Shown piece after piece: positions 39,701 through 50,874 of a DNA stretch of 64,000 bases. The notes beneath the pieces are model-generated. The model was not told the origin of the DNA, did no database searches, and saw only the letters and a list, made by a program, of their open reading frames with translations. The stretch's first letter is position 1. The number at the start of each line of letters is the position of its first letter. Made by a program: the position numbers and the translations under genes. The stretch covers positions 14,880,001-14,944,000 of the forward strand of contig OZ176050.1 of assembly GCA_964247055.1 (NCBI GenBank), written 5' to 3'. The DNA is from Paragordius varius (lineage: Eukaryota; Nematomorpha).

Positions 39701-42700
39701 AAAATTTTTGTTTTTTAACAGGGAATACGTGGAATCCATATTGAATTTTGACGGTCTCATACCTAGGGAGAAAAATAGTTTTAAAAAATTATTTTTGTGG
39801 ACTTTGTTTTTTGAAAAAAATGACATTTTACAGGGGAAGCGGGTAAAAAGAGCGCCTAAATCAAAATAGCGACACGACTATGTTCGGCGCGATCAAAAAT
39901 AGGTAAACAAAAATCATATTTGAAATTGAATGGTCCAACAGATTCTGCGGAAAATTGTCAAACCTGTTTTTTACACGGGGGGCCCGAACTGGGGGCCAAA
40001 TTCCAAAAAAGGCGAGTCTTTGTAAGACATTTATTATGATTATATTTTTTCGATATTTGGATTTCATTGGGTTCACCGGTTTTCCGGAAACAAATCACAA
40101 AGTTACATGAAAAATCAGTTTTTAGCGGGTAGCTTTTTACCCAGCAGCTATCATCAAAGAAATTCTTGACTAAAATTTTTGTTTTTTAACAGGGAATACG
40201 TGGAATCCATATTGAATTTTGACGGTCTCATACCTAGGGCGAAAAATAGTTTTAAAAAATTATTTTTGTGGACTTTGTTTTTTGAAAAAAATGACATTTT
40301 ACGGAGGGAGCAGGTAAAAAGAGCGCCTAAATCAAAATAGCGAGACGACTATGTTCGGCGCGATCAAAAATAGGTAAACAAAAATCATATTTGAAATTGA
40401 ATGGTCCAACAGATTCTGCGGAAAATTGTCTCAACCTGTTTTTTACATGGGGGGCCCGAACTGGGGGCCTAATTCCAAAAAAAGGCGAGGCTATTGTAAG
40501 ACATTTATTTATGATATTTTTTCGATATTTGGATTTGATTGGGTTCACCGGTTTACCGGAAACAAATCACATTACATGAAAAATCAGTTTTTAGCGGGTA
40601 GCTCTTTACCCAGCAGCTATCATCAAAGAAACTCTTGACTAAAATTTTTGTCTTTTAACAGGGAAAACGTGGAATCCATACTGAATTTTTACGGTCTCAT
40701 ACCTAGGGCGAAAAATAGATTTAAAAAAATTATTTTTGTGGACTTTGTTTTTTTGAAAAAAATGGCATTTTACGGGGGGAGGGGGTAAAAATAGCGCCTA
40801 AATCAAAATAGCGAGACGACTATGTTCGGCGCGATCAAAAATAGGTAAACAAAAATCATATTTGAAATTAAATGGTCCAACAGATTCTGCGGAAAATTGT
40901 CAAACCTGTTTTTTACACGGGGTAGGCCCGAACTGGGGGACTAATTCCAAAAAACGGCCAGGCTATTGCCGGGACATTAATTTATGATTATATTTTTTCG
41001 ATATTCGCATTTGATTGGGTTCACCGGTTTTCCGGAAACAAACCACAAAGTTACATGAAAAATCAGTTTTTAGCGGGTAGCCCCTTACCCAGCTGCTATC
41101 ATCAAAGAAACTCTTGACTAAAATTTTTGCCTTTAAACGGGGAATACGTGGAATCCTGATTGAATTTTTACAGTCTCATACCTTGGGCAAAAAAATACAA
41201 TCAAAAAATTCTTTTTGTGGACTTTGTTTTTTGAAAAAAATGGCATTTTACGGGGGGAGGGGGTAAAAATAGCGCCTAAATCAAAATAGCGAGAAGACTA
41301 TGTTCGGCGCGATCAAAAATAGGTAAACTAAAATCATATTTGAAATTGAATGGTCCAACAGATTCTGCGGAAAGTATCAACCTGTTTTTTACACGGGGTA
41401 GGCCCGAACTGGGGGCCAAATTCCAAAAAAAGGCGAGGCTTTGTAAGACATTTATTTATGATTATATTTTTTCGATATTTGGATTTCATTGGGTTCACCG
41501 GTTTTCATTAAACAAATCACAAAGTTACATGAAAAATCAGTTTTTAGCGGGTAGCTCCTTACCCAGCAGCTATCATCAAAGAAATTCTTGACTAAAATTT
41601 TTGTCTTTTAACAGGGAATACGTGGAATCCATATTGAATTTTGACGGTCTCATACCTAGGGCGAAAAATGGTTTTAAAAAATTATTTTTGTGGACTTTGT
41701 TTTTGGAAAAAAATGACATTTTACAGGGGAAGCGGGTAAAAAGAGCGCCTAAATCAAAATAGCGACACGACTATGTTCGGCGCGATCAAAAATAGGTAAA
41801 CAAAAATCATATTTGAAATTGAATGGTCCAACAGATTCTGCGGAAAATTGTCAAACCTGTTTTTTACACGGGGGGCCCGAACTGGGGGCCAAATTCCAAA
41901 AAAAGGCGAGGCTTTGTAAGACATTTATTTATGATTATATTTTTTCGATATTTGGATTTCATTGGGTTCACCGGTTTTCATTAAACAAATCACAAAGTTA
42001 CATGAAAAATCAGTTTTTAGCGGGTAGCTCCTTACCCAGCAGCTATCATCAAAGAAATTCTTGACAAAAATTTTTGTCTTTTAACAGGGAAAACGTGGAA
42101 TCCATACTGAATTTTTACGGTCTCATACCTAGGGCGAAAAATAGATTTAAAAAATTATTTTTGTAGACTTTGTTTTTTGAAAAAAATAACATTTTACGGG
42201 GGGAGCGGGTAAAAAGAGCGCCCAAATCAAAATAGCGAGACGACTATGTTCGGGGCGATCAAAAATAGGTAAACAAAAATCATATTTGAAATTGAATGGT
42301 CCAACAGATTCTGCGGAAAATTGTCAAACCTGTTTTTTACACGGGGGGCCCGAACTGGGGGCCAAATTCCAAAAAAAGGCGAGGCTTTGTAAGACATTTA
42401 TTTATGATTATATTTTTTCGATATTTGGATTTCATTGGGTTCACCGGTTTTCATTAAACAAATCACAAAGTTACATGAAAAATCAGTTTTTAGCGGGTAG
42501 CTCCTTACCCAGCAGCTATCATCAAAGAAATTCTTGACTAAAATTTTTGTCTTTTAACAGGGAATACGTGGAATCCATATTGAATTTTGACGGTCTCATA
42601 CCTAGGGCGAAAAATAGATTTAAAAAATTATTTTTGTGGACTTTGTTTTTTTGAAAAAAATGACATTTTACGGGGGGAGCAGGTAAAAAGAGCGCCTAAA

Positions 42701-45700
42701 TCAAAATAGCGAGACGACTATGTTCGGCGCGATCAAAAATAGGTAAACAAAAATCATATTTGAAATTGAATGGTCCAACAGATTCTGCTGAAAATTGTCT
42801 CAACCTGTTTTTTACACGGGGGGCCCGAACTGGGGCCCTAATTCCAAAAAAAGACGAGGCTATTGTAAGACATTTATTTATGATTATATTTTTTCGATAT
42901 TTGGATTTGATTGGGTTCACCGGTTTTCCGGAAACAAATCATATTACATGAAAAATCAGTTTTTAGCGGGTAGCTCATTACCCAGCAGCTATCATCAAAG
43001 AAACTCTTGACAAAAATTTTTGTCTTTTAACAGGGAAAACGTGGAATCCATACTGAATTTTTACGGTCTCATACCTAGGGCGAAAAATAGATTTAAAAAA
43101 TTATTTTTGTAAACTTTGTTTTTTGAAAAAAATAACATTTTACGGGGGGAGCGGGTAAAAAGAGCGCCCAAATCAAAATAGCGAGACGACTATGTTCGGC
43201 GCCATCAAAAATAGGTAAACAAAAATCATATTTGAAATTGCACGGTCCAACAGATTCTGCGGAAAATTGTCAAACCTGTTTTTTACACGGGGTAGGCCCG
43301 AACTGGAGGCCAAATTCTAAAAAAGGCGAGTCTTTGTATGACATTTATTTATGATTATATTTTTTCGATATTTGGATTTCATTGGGTTCACCGGTTTTCC
43401 GGAAACAAATCACAAAGTTACATGAAAAATTAGTTTTTAGCGGGTAGCTTTTTACCCAGCAGCTATCATCAAAGAAATTCTTGACTAAAATTTTTGTTTT
43501 TTAACAGGGAATACGTGGAATCCATATTGAATTTTGACGGTCTCATACCTAGGGCGAAAAATAGTTTTAAAAAATTATTTTTGTGGACTTTGTTTTTTGA
43601 AAAAAATGACATTTTACAGGGGAAGCGGGTAAAAAGAGCGCCTAAATCAAAATAGCGACACGACTATGTTCGGCGCGATCAAAAATAGGTAAACAAAAAT
43701 TATATTTGAAATTGAATGGTCCAACAGATTCTGCGGAAAATTGTCAAACCTGTTTTTTACACGGGGTAGGCCCGAACTGGGGGCCAAATTCCAAAAAAGG
43801 CGAGTCTTTGTAAGACATTTATTATGATTATATTTTTTCGATATTTGGATTTCATTGGGTTCACCGGTTTTCCGGAAACAAATCACAAAGTTACATGAAA
43901 AATTAGTTTTTAGCGGGTAGCTTTTTACCCAGCAGCTATCATCAAAGAAATTCTTGACTAAAATTTTTGTTTTTTAACAGGGAATACGTGGAATCCATAT
44001 TGAATTTTGACGGTCTCATACCTAGGGCGAAAAATAGTTTTAAAAAATTATTTTTGTGGACTTTGTTTTTGGAAAAAAATGACATTTTACAGGGGAAGCG
44101 GGTAAAAAGAGCGCCTAAATCAAAATAGCGACACGACTATGTTCGGCGCGATCAAAAATAGGTAAACAAAAATCATATTTGAAATTGAATGGTCCAACAG
44201 ATTCTGCGGAAAATTGTCAAACCTGTTTTTTACACGGGGTAGGCCCGAACTGGGGGCCAAATTCCAAAAAAGGCGAGTCTTTGCAAGACATTTATTATGA
44301 TTATATTTTTTCGATATTTGGATTTCATTGGGTTCACCGGTTTTCCGGAAACAAATCACAAAGTTACATGAAAAATCAGTTTTTAGCGGGTAGCTTTTTA
44401 CCCAGCAGCTATCATCAAAGAAATTCTTGACTAAAATTTTTGTTTTTTAACAGGGAATACGTGGAATCCATATTGAATTTTGACGGTCTCATACCTAGGG
44501 CGAAAGTTTTAAAAAATTATTTTTGTGGACTTTGTTTTTTGAAAAAAATGACATTTTACAGGGGAAGCGGGTAAAAAGAGCGCCTAAATCAAAATAGCGA
44601 CACGACTATGTTCGGCGCGATCAAAAATAGGTAAACAAAAATCATATTTGAAATTGAATGGTCCAACAGATTCTGCGGAAAATTGTCAAACCTGTTTTTT
44701 ACACGGGGTAGGCCCGAACTGGGGGCCAAATTCCAAAAAAGGCGAGTCTTTGTAAGACATTTATTTATGATTATATTTTTTCGATATTTGGATTTCATTG
44801 GGTTCACCGGTTTTCCGGAAACAAATCACAAAGTTACATGAAAAATTAGTTTTTAGCGGGTAGCTTTTTACCCAGCAGCTATCATCAAAGAAATTCTTGA
44901 CTAAAATTTTTTGTTTTTTAACAGGGAATACGTGGAATCCATATTGAATTTTGACGGTCTCATACCTAGGGCGAAAAATAGTTTTAAAAAATTATTTTTG
45001 TGGACTTTGTTTTTGGAAAAAAATGACATTTTACAGGGGAAGCGGGTAAAAAGAGCGCCTAAATCAAAATAGCGACACGACTATGTTCGGCGCGATCAAA
45101 AATAGGTAAACAAAAATCATATTTGAAATTGAATGGTCCAACAGATTCTGCGGAAAATTGTCAAACCTGTTTTTTACACGGGGTAGGCCCGAACTGGGGG
45201 CCAAATTCCAAAAAAAGGCGAGTCTTTGTAAGACATTTATTTATGATTATATTTTTTCGATATTTGGATTTCATTGGGTTCACCGGTTTTCCGGAAACAA
45301 ATCACAAAGTTACATGAAAAATCAGTTTGTAGTGGGTAGCTCCTTACCCAGCAGCTATCATCAAAGAAATTCTTGACTAAAATTTTTGTCTTTTAACAGG
45401 GAATACGTGGAATCCATATTGAATTTTGACGGTCTCATACCTAGGGCGAAAAATAGTTTTGAAAAATTATTTTTGTGGACTTTGTTTTTGGAAAAAAATG
45501 ACATTTTACAGGGGAAGCGGGTAAAAAGAGCGCCTAAATTAAAATAGCGACACGACTATGTTCGGCGCGATCAAAAATAGGTAAACAAAAATCATATTTG
45601 AAATTGAATGGTCCAACAGATTCTGCGGAAAATTGTCAAACCTGTTTTTTACACGGGGTAGGCCCGAACTGGGGGCCAAATTCCAAAAAAGGCGAGTCTT

Positions 45701-47030
45701 TGTAAGACATTTATTTATGATTATATTTTTTCGATATTTGGATTTCATTGGGTTCACCGGTTTTCCGGAAACAAATCACAAAGTTACATGAAAAATTAGT
45801 TTTTAGCGGGTAGCTTTTTACCCAGCAGCTATCATCAAAGAAATTCTTGACTAAAATTTTTGTTTTTTAACAGGGAATACGTGGAATCCATATTGAATTT
45901 TGACGGTCTCATACCTAGGGAGAAAAATAGTTTTAAAAAATTATTTTTGTGGACTTTGTTTTTTGAAAAAAATGACATTTTACAGGGGAAGCGGGTAAAA
46001 AGAGCGCCTAAATCAAAATAGCGACACGACTATGTTCGGCGCGATCAAAAATAGGTAAACAAAAATCATATTTGAAATTGAATGGTCCAACAGATTCTGC
46101 GGAAAATTGTCAAACCTGTTTTTTACACGGGGGGCCCGAACTGGGGGCCAAATTCCAAAAAAGGCGAGTCTTTGTAAGACATTTATTATGATTATATTTT
46201 TTCGATATTTGGATTTCATTGGGTTCACCGGTTTTCCGGAAACAAATCACAAAGTTATAGAAAAATCAGTTTTTAGCGGGTAGCTTTTTACCCAGCAGCT
46301 ATCATCAAAGAAATTCTTGACTAAAATTTTTGTTTTTTAACAGGGAATACGTGGAATCCATATTGAATTTTGACGGTCTCATACCTAGGGCGAAAAATAG
46401 TTTTAAAAAATTATTTTTGTGGACTTTGTTTTTTGAAAAAAATGACATTTTACGGGGGGAGCAGGTAAAAAGAGCGCCTAAATCAAAATAGCGAGACGAC
46501 TATGTTCGGCGCGATCAAAAATAGGTAAACAAAAATCATATTTGAAATTGAATGGTCCAACAGATTCTGCGGAAAATTGTCTCAACCTGTTTTTACACGG
46601 GGGGCCCGAACTGGAGGCCTAATTCCAAAAAAGGGCGAGGCTATTGTCGGGATATTTATTTATGATTATATTTTTTCGATATTTGGATTTGATTGGGTTC
46701 ACCGGTTTTCCGGAAACAGATCACAAAGTTACATAAAAAATCAGTTTTTAGCGGGTAGCTCCTTACTCAGCAGCTATTATCAAAGAAACTCTTGACTAAA
46801 ATTTTTGACTTTTAACAGGGAATACGTGGAATCTATATTGAATTTTTACGGTCTCATACCTAGGGCGAAAAATAGATTTAAAAAATTATTTTTGTGGACT
46901 TTGTTTTTTGAAAAAAATGACATTTTACGGGGGAAGCGGGTAAAAAGAGCGCCTAAATCAAAATAGCGAGACGACTATGTTCGGCGCAATCGAAAATAAG
47001 TAAACAAAAATTATATTTGAGATTGTCCAA
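21780..47030. repeat. Tandem satellite array, about 475-bp monomer, about 52 copies
   Basis: Head-to-tail repeats of about 475 bp. Landmarks recur at that spacing: GACTATGTTCGGCGCGATC (for example 23500, 23976, 24449, 24926, 25402, 25878), CACGGGGTAGGCCCGAACTG, ACCGGTTTTCCGGAAAC and TAGCGGGTAGCTCCTTACCC. Two main monomer types are visible: one with GGGCAAAAAAATACAATC and GGGAGGGGGTAAAAATAGC (mainly 21.8-32.5 kb and 40.7-41.3 kb), the other with GGGCGAAAAATAGATTT and GGGGAGCAGGTAAAAAGAG (mainly 32.5-46.9 kb). Edge monomers (21.8-22.0, 46.9-47.2) are the most diverged. Many 60-108 codon ORFs recur in all frames, none conserved against frameshift, so the array is treated as non-coding. Confidence 0.97.
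22720..31130. repeat. Five internal copies of the Helitron 5-prime end plus 65-bp linker
   Basis: At about 22720-22811, 26578-26668, 27116-27206, 29547-29638 and 31037-31130 the array contains CCAGATCACAAAGCCAGC, then CATTTTTATAAATATATAGA (the inverse of the element's own 5-prime end), followed not by flanking DNA but by a fixed linker of about 65 bp ('TTACCATAAATAATG...ACATATGATAGATACT') and the next monomer. The short copy 48508-50303 has the same junction (about 49680-49765). These units are about 540 bp instead of 475. They occur only in the left third of the array. Confidence 0.85.
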
Positions 47031-47631
47031 CACGTTTTCCATAAAATTGTCTCAAAGACATGATTTTTGTGGACTTCTGTTTTCAAAAAAAAACCGTTTT
47101 TCACACGGGGAGGGCCTGAACAGGGGGCCTAATTCAAAAAAAAGGCGAAGCTATTGTCGGGGCATTCATTAATGATTATATTTTTTCGATGTTTGGATTT
47201 GAATGGGTCTACCGCTTTTCCGGTACCAGATCCCAAAGCCAGCATTTTCCATTTTTATAAATATATAGATATAATTATTATTATTTTTTCTCCAATAACT
47301 CTATTTATTGCAAATTATATTTATCGGTGAGACTACGCTATACCGAAGCGGACAGGGCCTGCAACAAAGTTTCTATATAGTATTTCGAATAACCTATTAT
47401 TTTTTTTCATATTTGTTGGGGTCGTTAAAAAACTCGCAATCATAAATGGGGTCGGCAACTACAAAAGTTTAACAAGCCCTGATATATACCATTTACGATT
47501 TAAATTCACCCTTGAACAATTCAATTCACCCTCAAATAATAATGTTTTTTTTTAATTAAAATAATACTAAAAAAATAATAAACTATGCCATAAAGATATA
47601 TTTCTTATTAACAATGAATTATAAATGACGA

Positions 47632-48011
47632 CATTATGTGGAGATTATACTAATTAGCCTACCATCAATTAGAAGTCATAGTACTTCCTATCAAGCAATT
47701 GGTGGCTTTAAGAAACGAAAAATATAAGATAACAGTCAGTTCTCTGTTTTCTCCATCACCAACTATAATTGGTCTTAAATTTTAAAATACTGTATATATA
47801 CAAACTTCTAATTGACAGTGTTTGCCCGTATTCATTAGGTGTGACTTATGAATCCACAACAACGACGAAACGCGTCTAACACAATGGACACGTGGTAAAC
47901 ACTAAACACTGTCATCTTAAAATTTCGTTTCATAAAAAGCAATTGTTCGATAGGAAGTACTATGACTTCTAATTGCAATGGTAGGCTAATTAGTATAATT
48001 TCCACATAATG
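47632..48011. mobile_element. MITE with about 75-bp terminal inverted repeats
   Basis: The left arm CATTATGTGGAGATTATACT... (47632-47704) and the right arm (47937-48011), inverted, CATTATGTGGAAATTATACT..., share 'TAATTAGCCTACCAT' and 'AATTAGAAGTCATAGTACTT' with only a few differences. Total about 380 bp, centre non-coding. No other copy in the window and no clear target duplication, so the superfamily is unknown. Confidence 0.75.
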
Positions 48012-48065
48012 CGTTATTAAATATAAAGATGGCGTTTTCCGTCTCTATATATAATTTTTTGATAG

Positions 48066-50454
48066 TACCATTTGCATTTCAAGAGTGTCCTTGAACACTT
48101 TAAGTTGGTCCTTTAACACTTCAAATTGGTCCTTGAATACTTTAAGTTGGTCCTTGAACACTTCAAATTGCTCCTTTGACTTTTTGGTTTTGTTAAAAAC
48201 ACTTATTAATCATATCGTAAATCATCATCTATTTTATCGTTTTTGACTTTCAATTATTTAACATAAATTTTAAATCAATATCGACTTTTAATCAATGAGA
48301 AACCCTATATCTTTATTAATATCTTAAAATTATTTCGTACACTTATAAGATTTTAAAACGTTATAAAATATATAAGTTTTTTGGGTTATTATTTACAATT
48401 TTTATGGAAAACATTTAAAAGTTAATAATTTTGTTAAATCGGAAAAAAATTAGTTTGAAGCAAAAAAGTGATTTTAAAATCAAAATTTCTATTTTAAAAT
48501 GACTAAATCTATATATTTATAAAAATGGAAAATGCTGGCTTGGTGATCTGGTACCGAAAAACCAGTAGACCGATTCAATTTCAAACATCGAAAATATATA
48601 ATCATTAATGAATGCCCCGACAAAAGCTTTTTTTGAAATAGGCCCCCAGTTCGGGCCCACCCCCTGTGAAAAACGGTTTTTTTTGAAAACAGAAGTCCAC
48701 AAAAATCGTGTCTTTGAGACAATTTGAACGTGTTCATTCAATATCAAATATGATTTTTGTTTACTTATTTTCGATTGCGCCGAACATAGTCGTCTGGCTT
48801 TTAAAATTTAGGCCCTCTTTTTACCCGCTCCCCCCTAAAATGCCATTTTTTTAAAAAAACCAAGTCTACAAATATAATTTTTTAAATTATTTTTCGCCCT
48901 AAATATGAGACCGTAATCAAAAAATATCATCATCAATGAATGCCCCGACAATAGCCCCGTGTAAAAAACAGGTTAAGACAATTTTCCGGCGAACATGTTG
49001 GACAATTCGATTACAAATATAATTTTAGTTTACTTATTTTCGATTGTGCCGAACATAGTCGACTCATTTTTTGATTTAGGCATCTTTTTACCCGCTACCG
49101 CCGAATGCCATTTTTTTCAAAAAACCCACAAAAATAATTTTTTAAATCTATTTTTTGCCTTAGGTATAAGACCGTAAAAATTCAATATGGGTACCACGTA
49201 TTCCCTGATAAAAGTCAAAAATTTTAGTCAAGCGTTTCTTTGATGATAGCTGCTGGGTAAGGAGCTACCCGCTAAAAACTGATTCATCATGTGGCTTTGT
49301 GATTTGTTTCCGGAAAACCGGTATACCCATTCAAATCCAAACATCAAAAAATATCATCATCAATGAATGCCCCGACAATAGCTTCGCCCCGTGTAAAAAA
49401 ACAGGTTAAGACAATTTTCCGGAGAACGTGTTGGACAATTCGATTTCAAATATAATTTTAGTTTACTTATTTTCGATTGTACCGAACATAGTCGACTCAC
49501 TTTTTTGATTTAGGCCTCTTTTTACCCGCTACCCCCGTAAAATGCCATAGTCCACAAAAATAATTTTATGATTGTATTTTTTTCCCCAAGGTATGAGACT
49601 GTAAAAATTCAATAAGAATTTTTAGTATTCCCTGTTTAAAGGCAAAAATTTTAGTCAAGCGTTTCTTTGATGATAGCTACTGAGTAAAAAGTATCTATCA
49701 TATGTATAGGATGTTAAAAAATATATGTATAATAAAACATTATTTATGGTAATTTATATATTTATAAAAATGGAAAATGCTGGCTTTGTGATCTGGTACG
49801 GGAAAACCGGTAGACCCATTCAAATCCAAACATTAAAAAAATATAATCATTAATGAATGCCCCGACAATAGCTTCGCCTTTTTTTGAAATAAGCCCCCAG
49901 TTCGGGCCTACCCCGTGTAAAAAACAGGTTGAGACAATTTTCCGGAGAACGTGTTGGACCATTCAATTACAAATATGATTTTTGTTTACTTATTTTCGAT
50001 TGCGGGAACATAGTCGTCTCGCTTTTTTAATTTAAACCCTGTTTTTAACCGCTCTCAGCCTAAAATGCCATTTTCAAAAAACAAAGTCCACAAAAATAAT
50101 TTTTTAAATCTATTTTTCCCCCAAGTAAACAATAAATTAGTATGAATGCAACGTTTTAAAATTCCTATGAGATCATAGATATTAAATAATGTTTTGAAAT
50201 AATCCACATATGTGGATCATTTTATTGTCCCTTTTTTCAAATAACCCCCCCTCCTCCAGTCCGAAGGACTTCCTCGGGCTGCGTAACAGCAGATTTACGC
50301 TAGTATAAAATAAAAGAAAACCACGTTAAAAAATAATAAAATAAAAATACATGCAAAAATCCTGGTTACAAAATTTAAAAATTTTAAGGACCAACTTGGA
50401 ATGTTCAAGGACCAACTTGAAGTGTTCAAGGACACTTTTAAAGTGCAAATGGTA
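48066..50454. mobile_element. Foldback MITE copy F3, split by a Helitron
   Basis: Left part 48066-48507 (TACCATTTGCATTTCAAGAG, then four 21-bp units) and right part 50304-50454 (two to three inverted units, ending GTGCAAATGGTA). Joined they give about 590 bp, close to F2 (652 bp) and F4 (626 bp). F2 at 18750-18790 shows the uninterrupted sequence where the Helitron entered. Confidence 0.8.
48508..50303 (+). mobile_element. Short non-autonomous Helitron, same family as the giant copy (1.8 kb)
   Basis: The 5-prime end TCTATATATTTATAAAAATG (48508) follows host A; the 3-prime end CTAG (50300-50303) precedes host T. Nine bases before CTAG is a small hairpin, GCTG-CGTAA-CAGC (50278-50290), and just upstream a second one, AGTCC-GAA-GGACT (50258-50270); a hairpin about 10 nt before CTRR is a Helitron hallmark. 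The inside holds about four diverged, partly deleted 475-bp units in the orientation opposite to the big array, and a second internal 5-prime end at about 49751 preceded by the 65-bp linker. ATCCACATATGTGGAT (50202-50217) is a perfect 16-bp palindrome. No transposase gene. Confidence 0.85.
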
Positions 50455-50527
50455 TATATTAGTTAGAAATCACATAATTGTTGTTTAGGGTGATGAGTCC
50501 GAGGGTGAATTTGGACTGTAAATGGCA

Positions 50528-50874
50528 TTATTTGAATATATCGTTTATGATTTATGGATATAGATAGATAGCATAAATATTTATTTCAAAATAACTATAA
50601 AGTAATTCAATATGCTATTATTTAAATAAAAAAATCCAATTTAAAAAATATATAATATTCTATTACATATTATGTTCTATAATAATTATAATTTGGATAA
50701 AATTTTTAGTATATACCATGAAATATAGTAAAAATAATTAGAAATATGATGCAATAATACTTTTGTACAAAGTGTACAATATATGCTTGATATAAAATAT
50801 GTAGATAAAAAGATGGGTAAGTATTTAGAAAAAAGGGAGAATTCTTGATTAACATAAATATTATCCACTAAATT
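50528..50874. other. AT-rich 3-prime flank of the FMN reductase gene
   Basis: No repeat or coding signal. For the minus-strand gene this is downstream; an AATAAA read on the minus strand near 50580 is a possible poly(A) signal but is about 290 bp from the stop. Confidence 0.4.

Larger units (their letters stand above)
21621..47269 (-). mobile_element. Giant Helitron made of tandem repeats (25.6 kb)
   Basis: On the minus strand the 5-prime end (47269) reads TCTATATATTTATAAAAATG, then GAAAATGCTGGCTTTG; the 3-prime end reads TTTACGCTAG (21621-21624), followed by T. Helitrons begin with TC, end with CTRR and insert between A and T without duplicating the target, and this is what is seen. The subterminal 170 bp at the 3-prime end match the short copy 48508-50303, including TCCACATATGTGGA (21653-21666), but the hairpin segment before CTAG present at 50250-50290 is deleted here. 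Everything between is the satellite array. No Rep/helicase gene is present, so it is non-autonomous. The joined flanks (...AAAATA / TATAATTATTATT...) match an uninterrupted paralogue at about 57970-58000. Confidence 0.8.
20485..47365 (+). mobile_element. Older Helitron-like element (type 2), split by the giant array
   Basis: Left part 20485-21620, right part 47270 to about 47365; together about 1.2 kb. The 5-prime end TCTATATATATAATGGAAAA follows a host A (20484). The inside carries diverged versions of the 475-bp unit in reverse order relative to the array. 20930-21600 is closely similar to 57330-57975, and the piece after 47270 ('CTCTATTTATTGCAAATTAT', then '...GACAGGGCC') continues that same copy at 57985-58090. 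So 55137-58095 shows the uninterrupted form. The 3-prime end could not be fixed: similarity between the two copies fades near CAGGGCC without an obvious CTRR. Confidence 0.7.
47487..50527. mobile_element. Outer foldback element F5 containing three other elements
   Basis: The left end ATACCATTTACGATTTAAAT (continuing TTCACCCT, 47487-47516) is mirrored on the right by AGGGTGAATTTGGACTGTAA (continuing ATGGCAT, to 50527). About 28 bp of imperfect terminal inverted repeat, related to but distinct from the F family ends (ATACCATTTGCAC). Inside lie the MITE 47632-48011, foldback copy F3 (48066-50454) and the Helitron 48508-50303. Without those, little more than the ends is left. Confidence 0.55.

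Noticed and set aside
21780-47030. Dozens of 60-108 codon ORFs in the array, several nearly identical (for example a GRPELGAKFQKKARLC-containing frame)
   Set aside because: They recur because the monomer recurs. Frames open and close with small indels between monomers, more than one frame is open on both strands, and no start context or family match exists.
21780-47030. Regular repeats considered as a CRISPR-like array
   Set aside because: The units are about 475 bp with no short repeat/unique spacer pattern, in a eukaryotic genome.
50490-50520. TGATGAGTCC...GGAC motif resembling a hammerhead ribozyme core
   Set aside because: The required GAAA after stem II is missing (GGACTGTAAA instead), and the segment is explained as the right terminus of F5.
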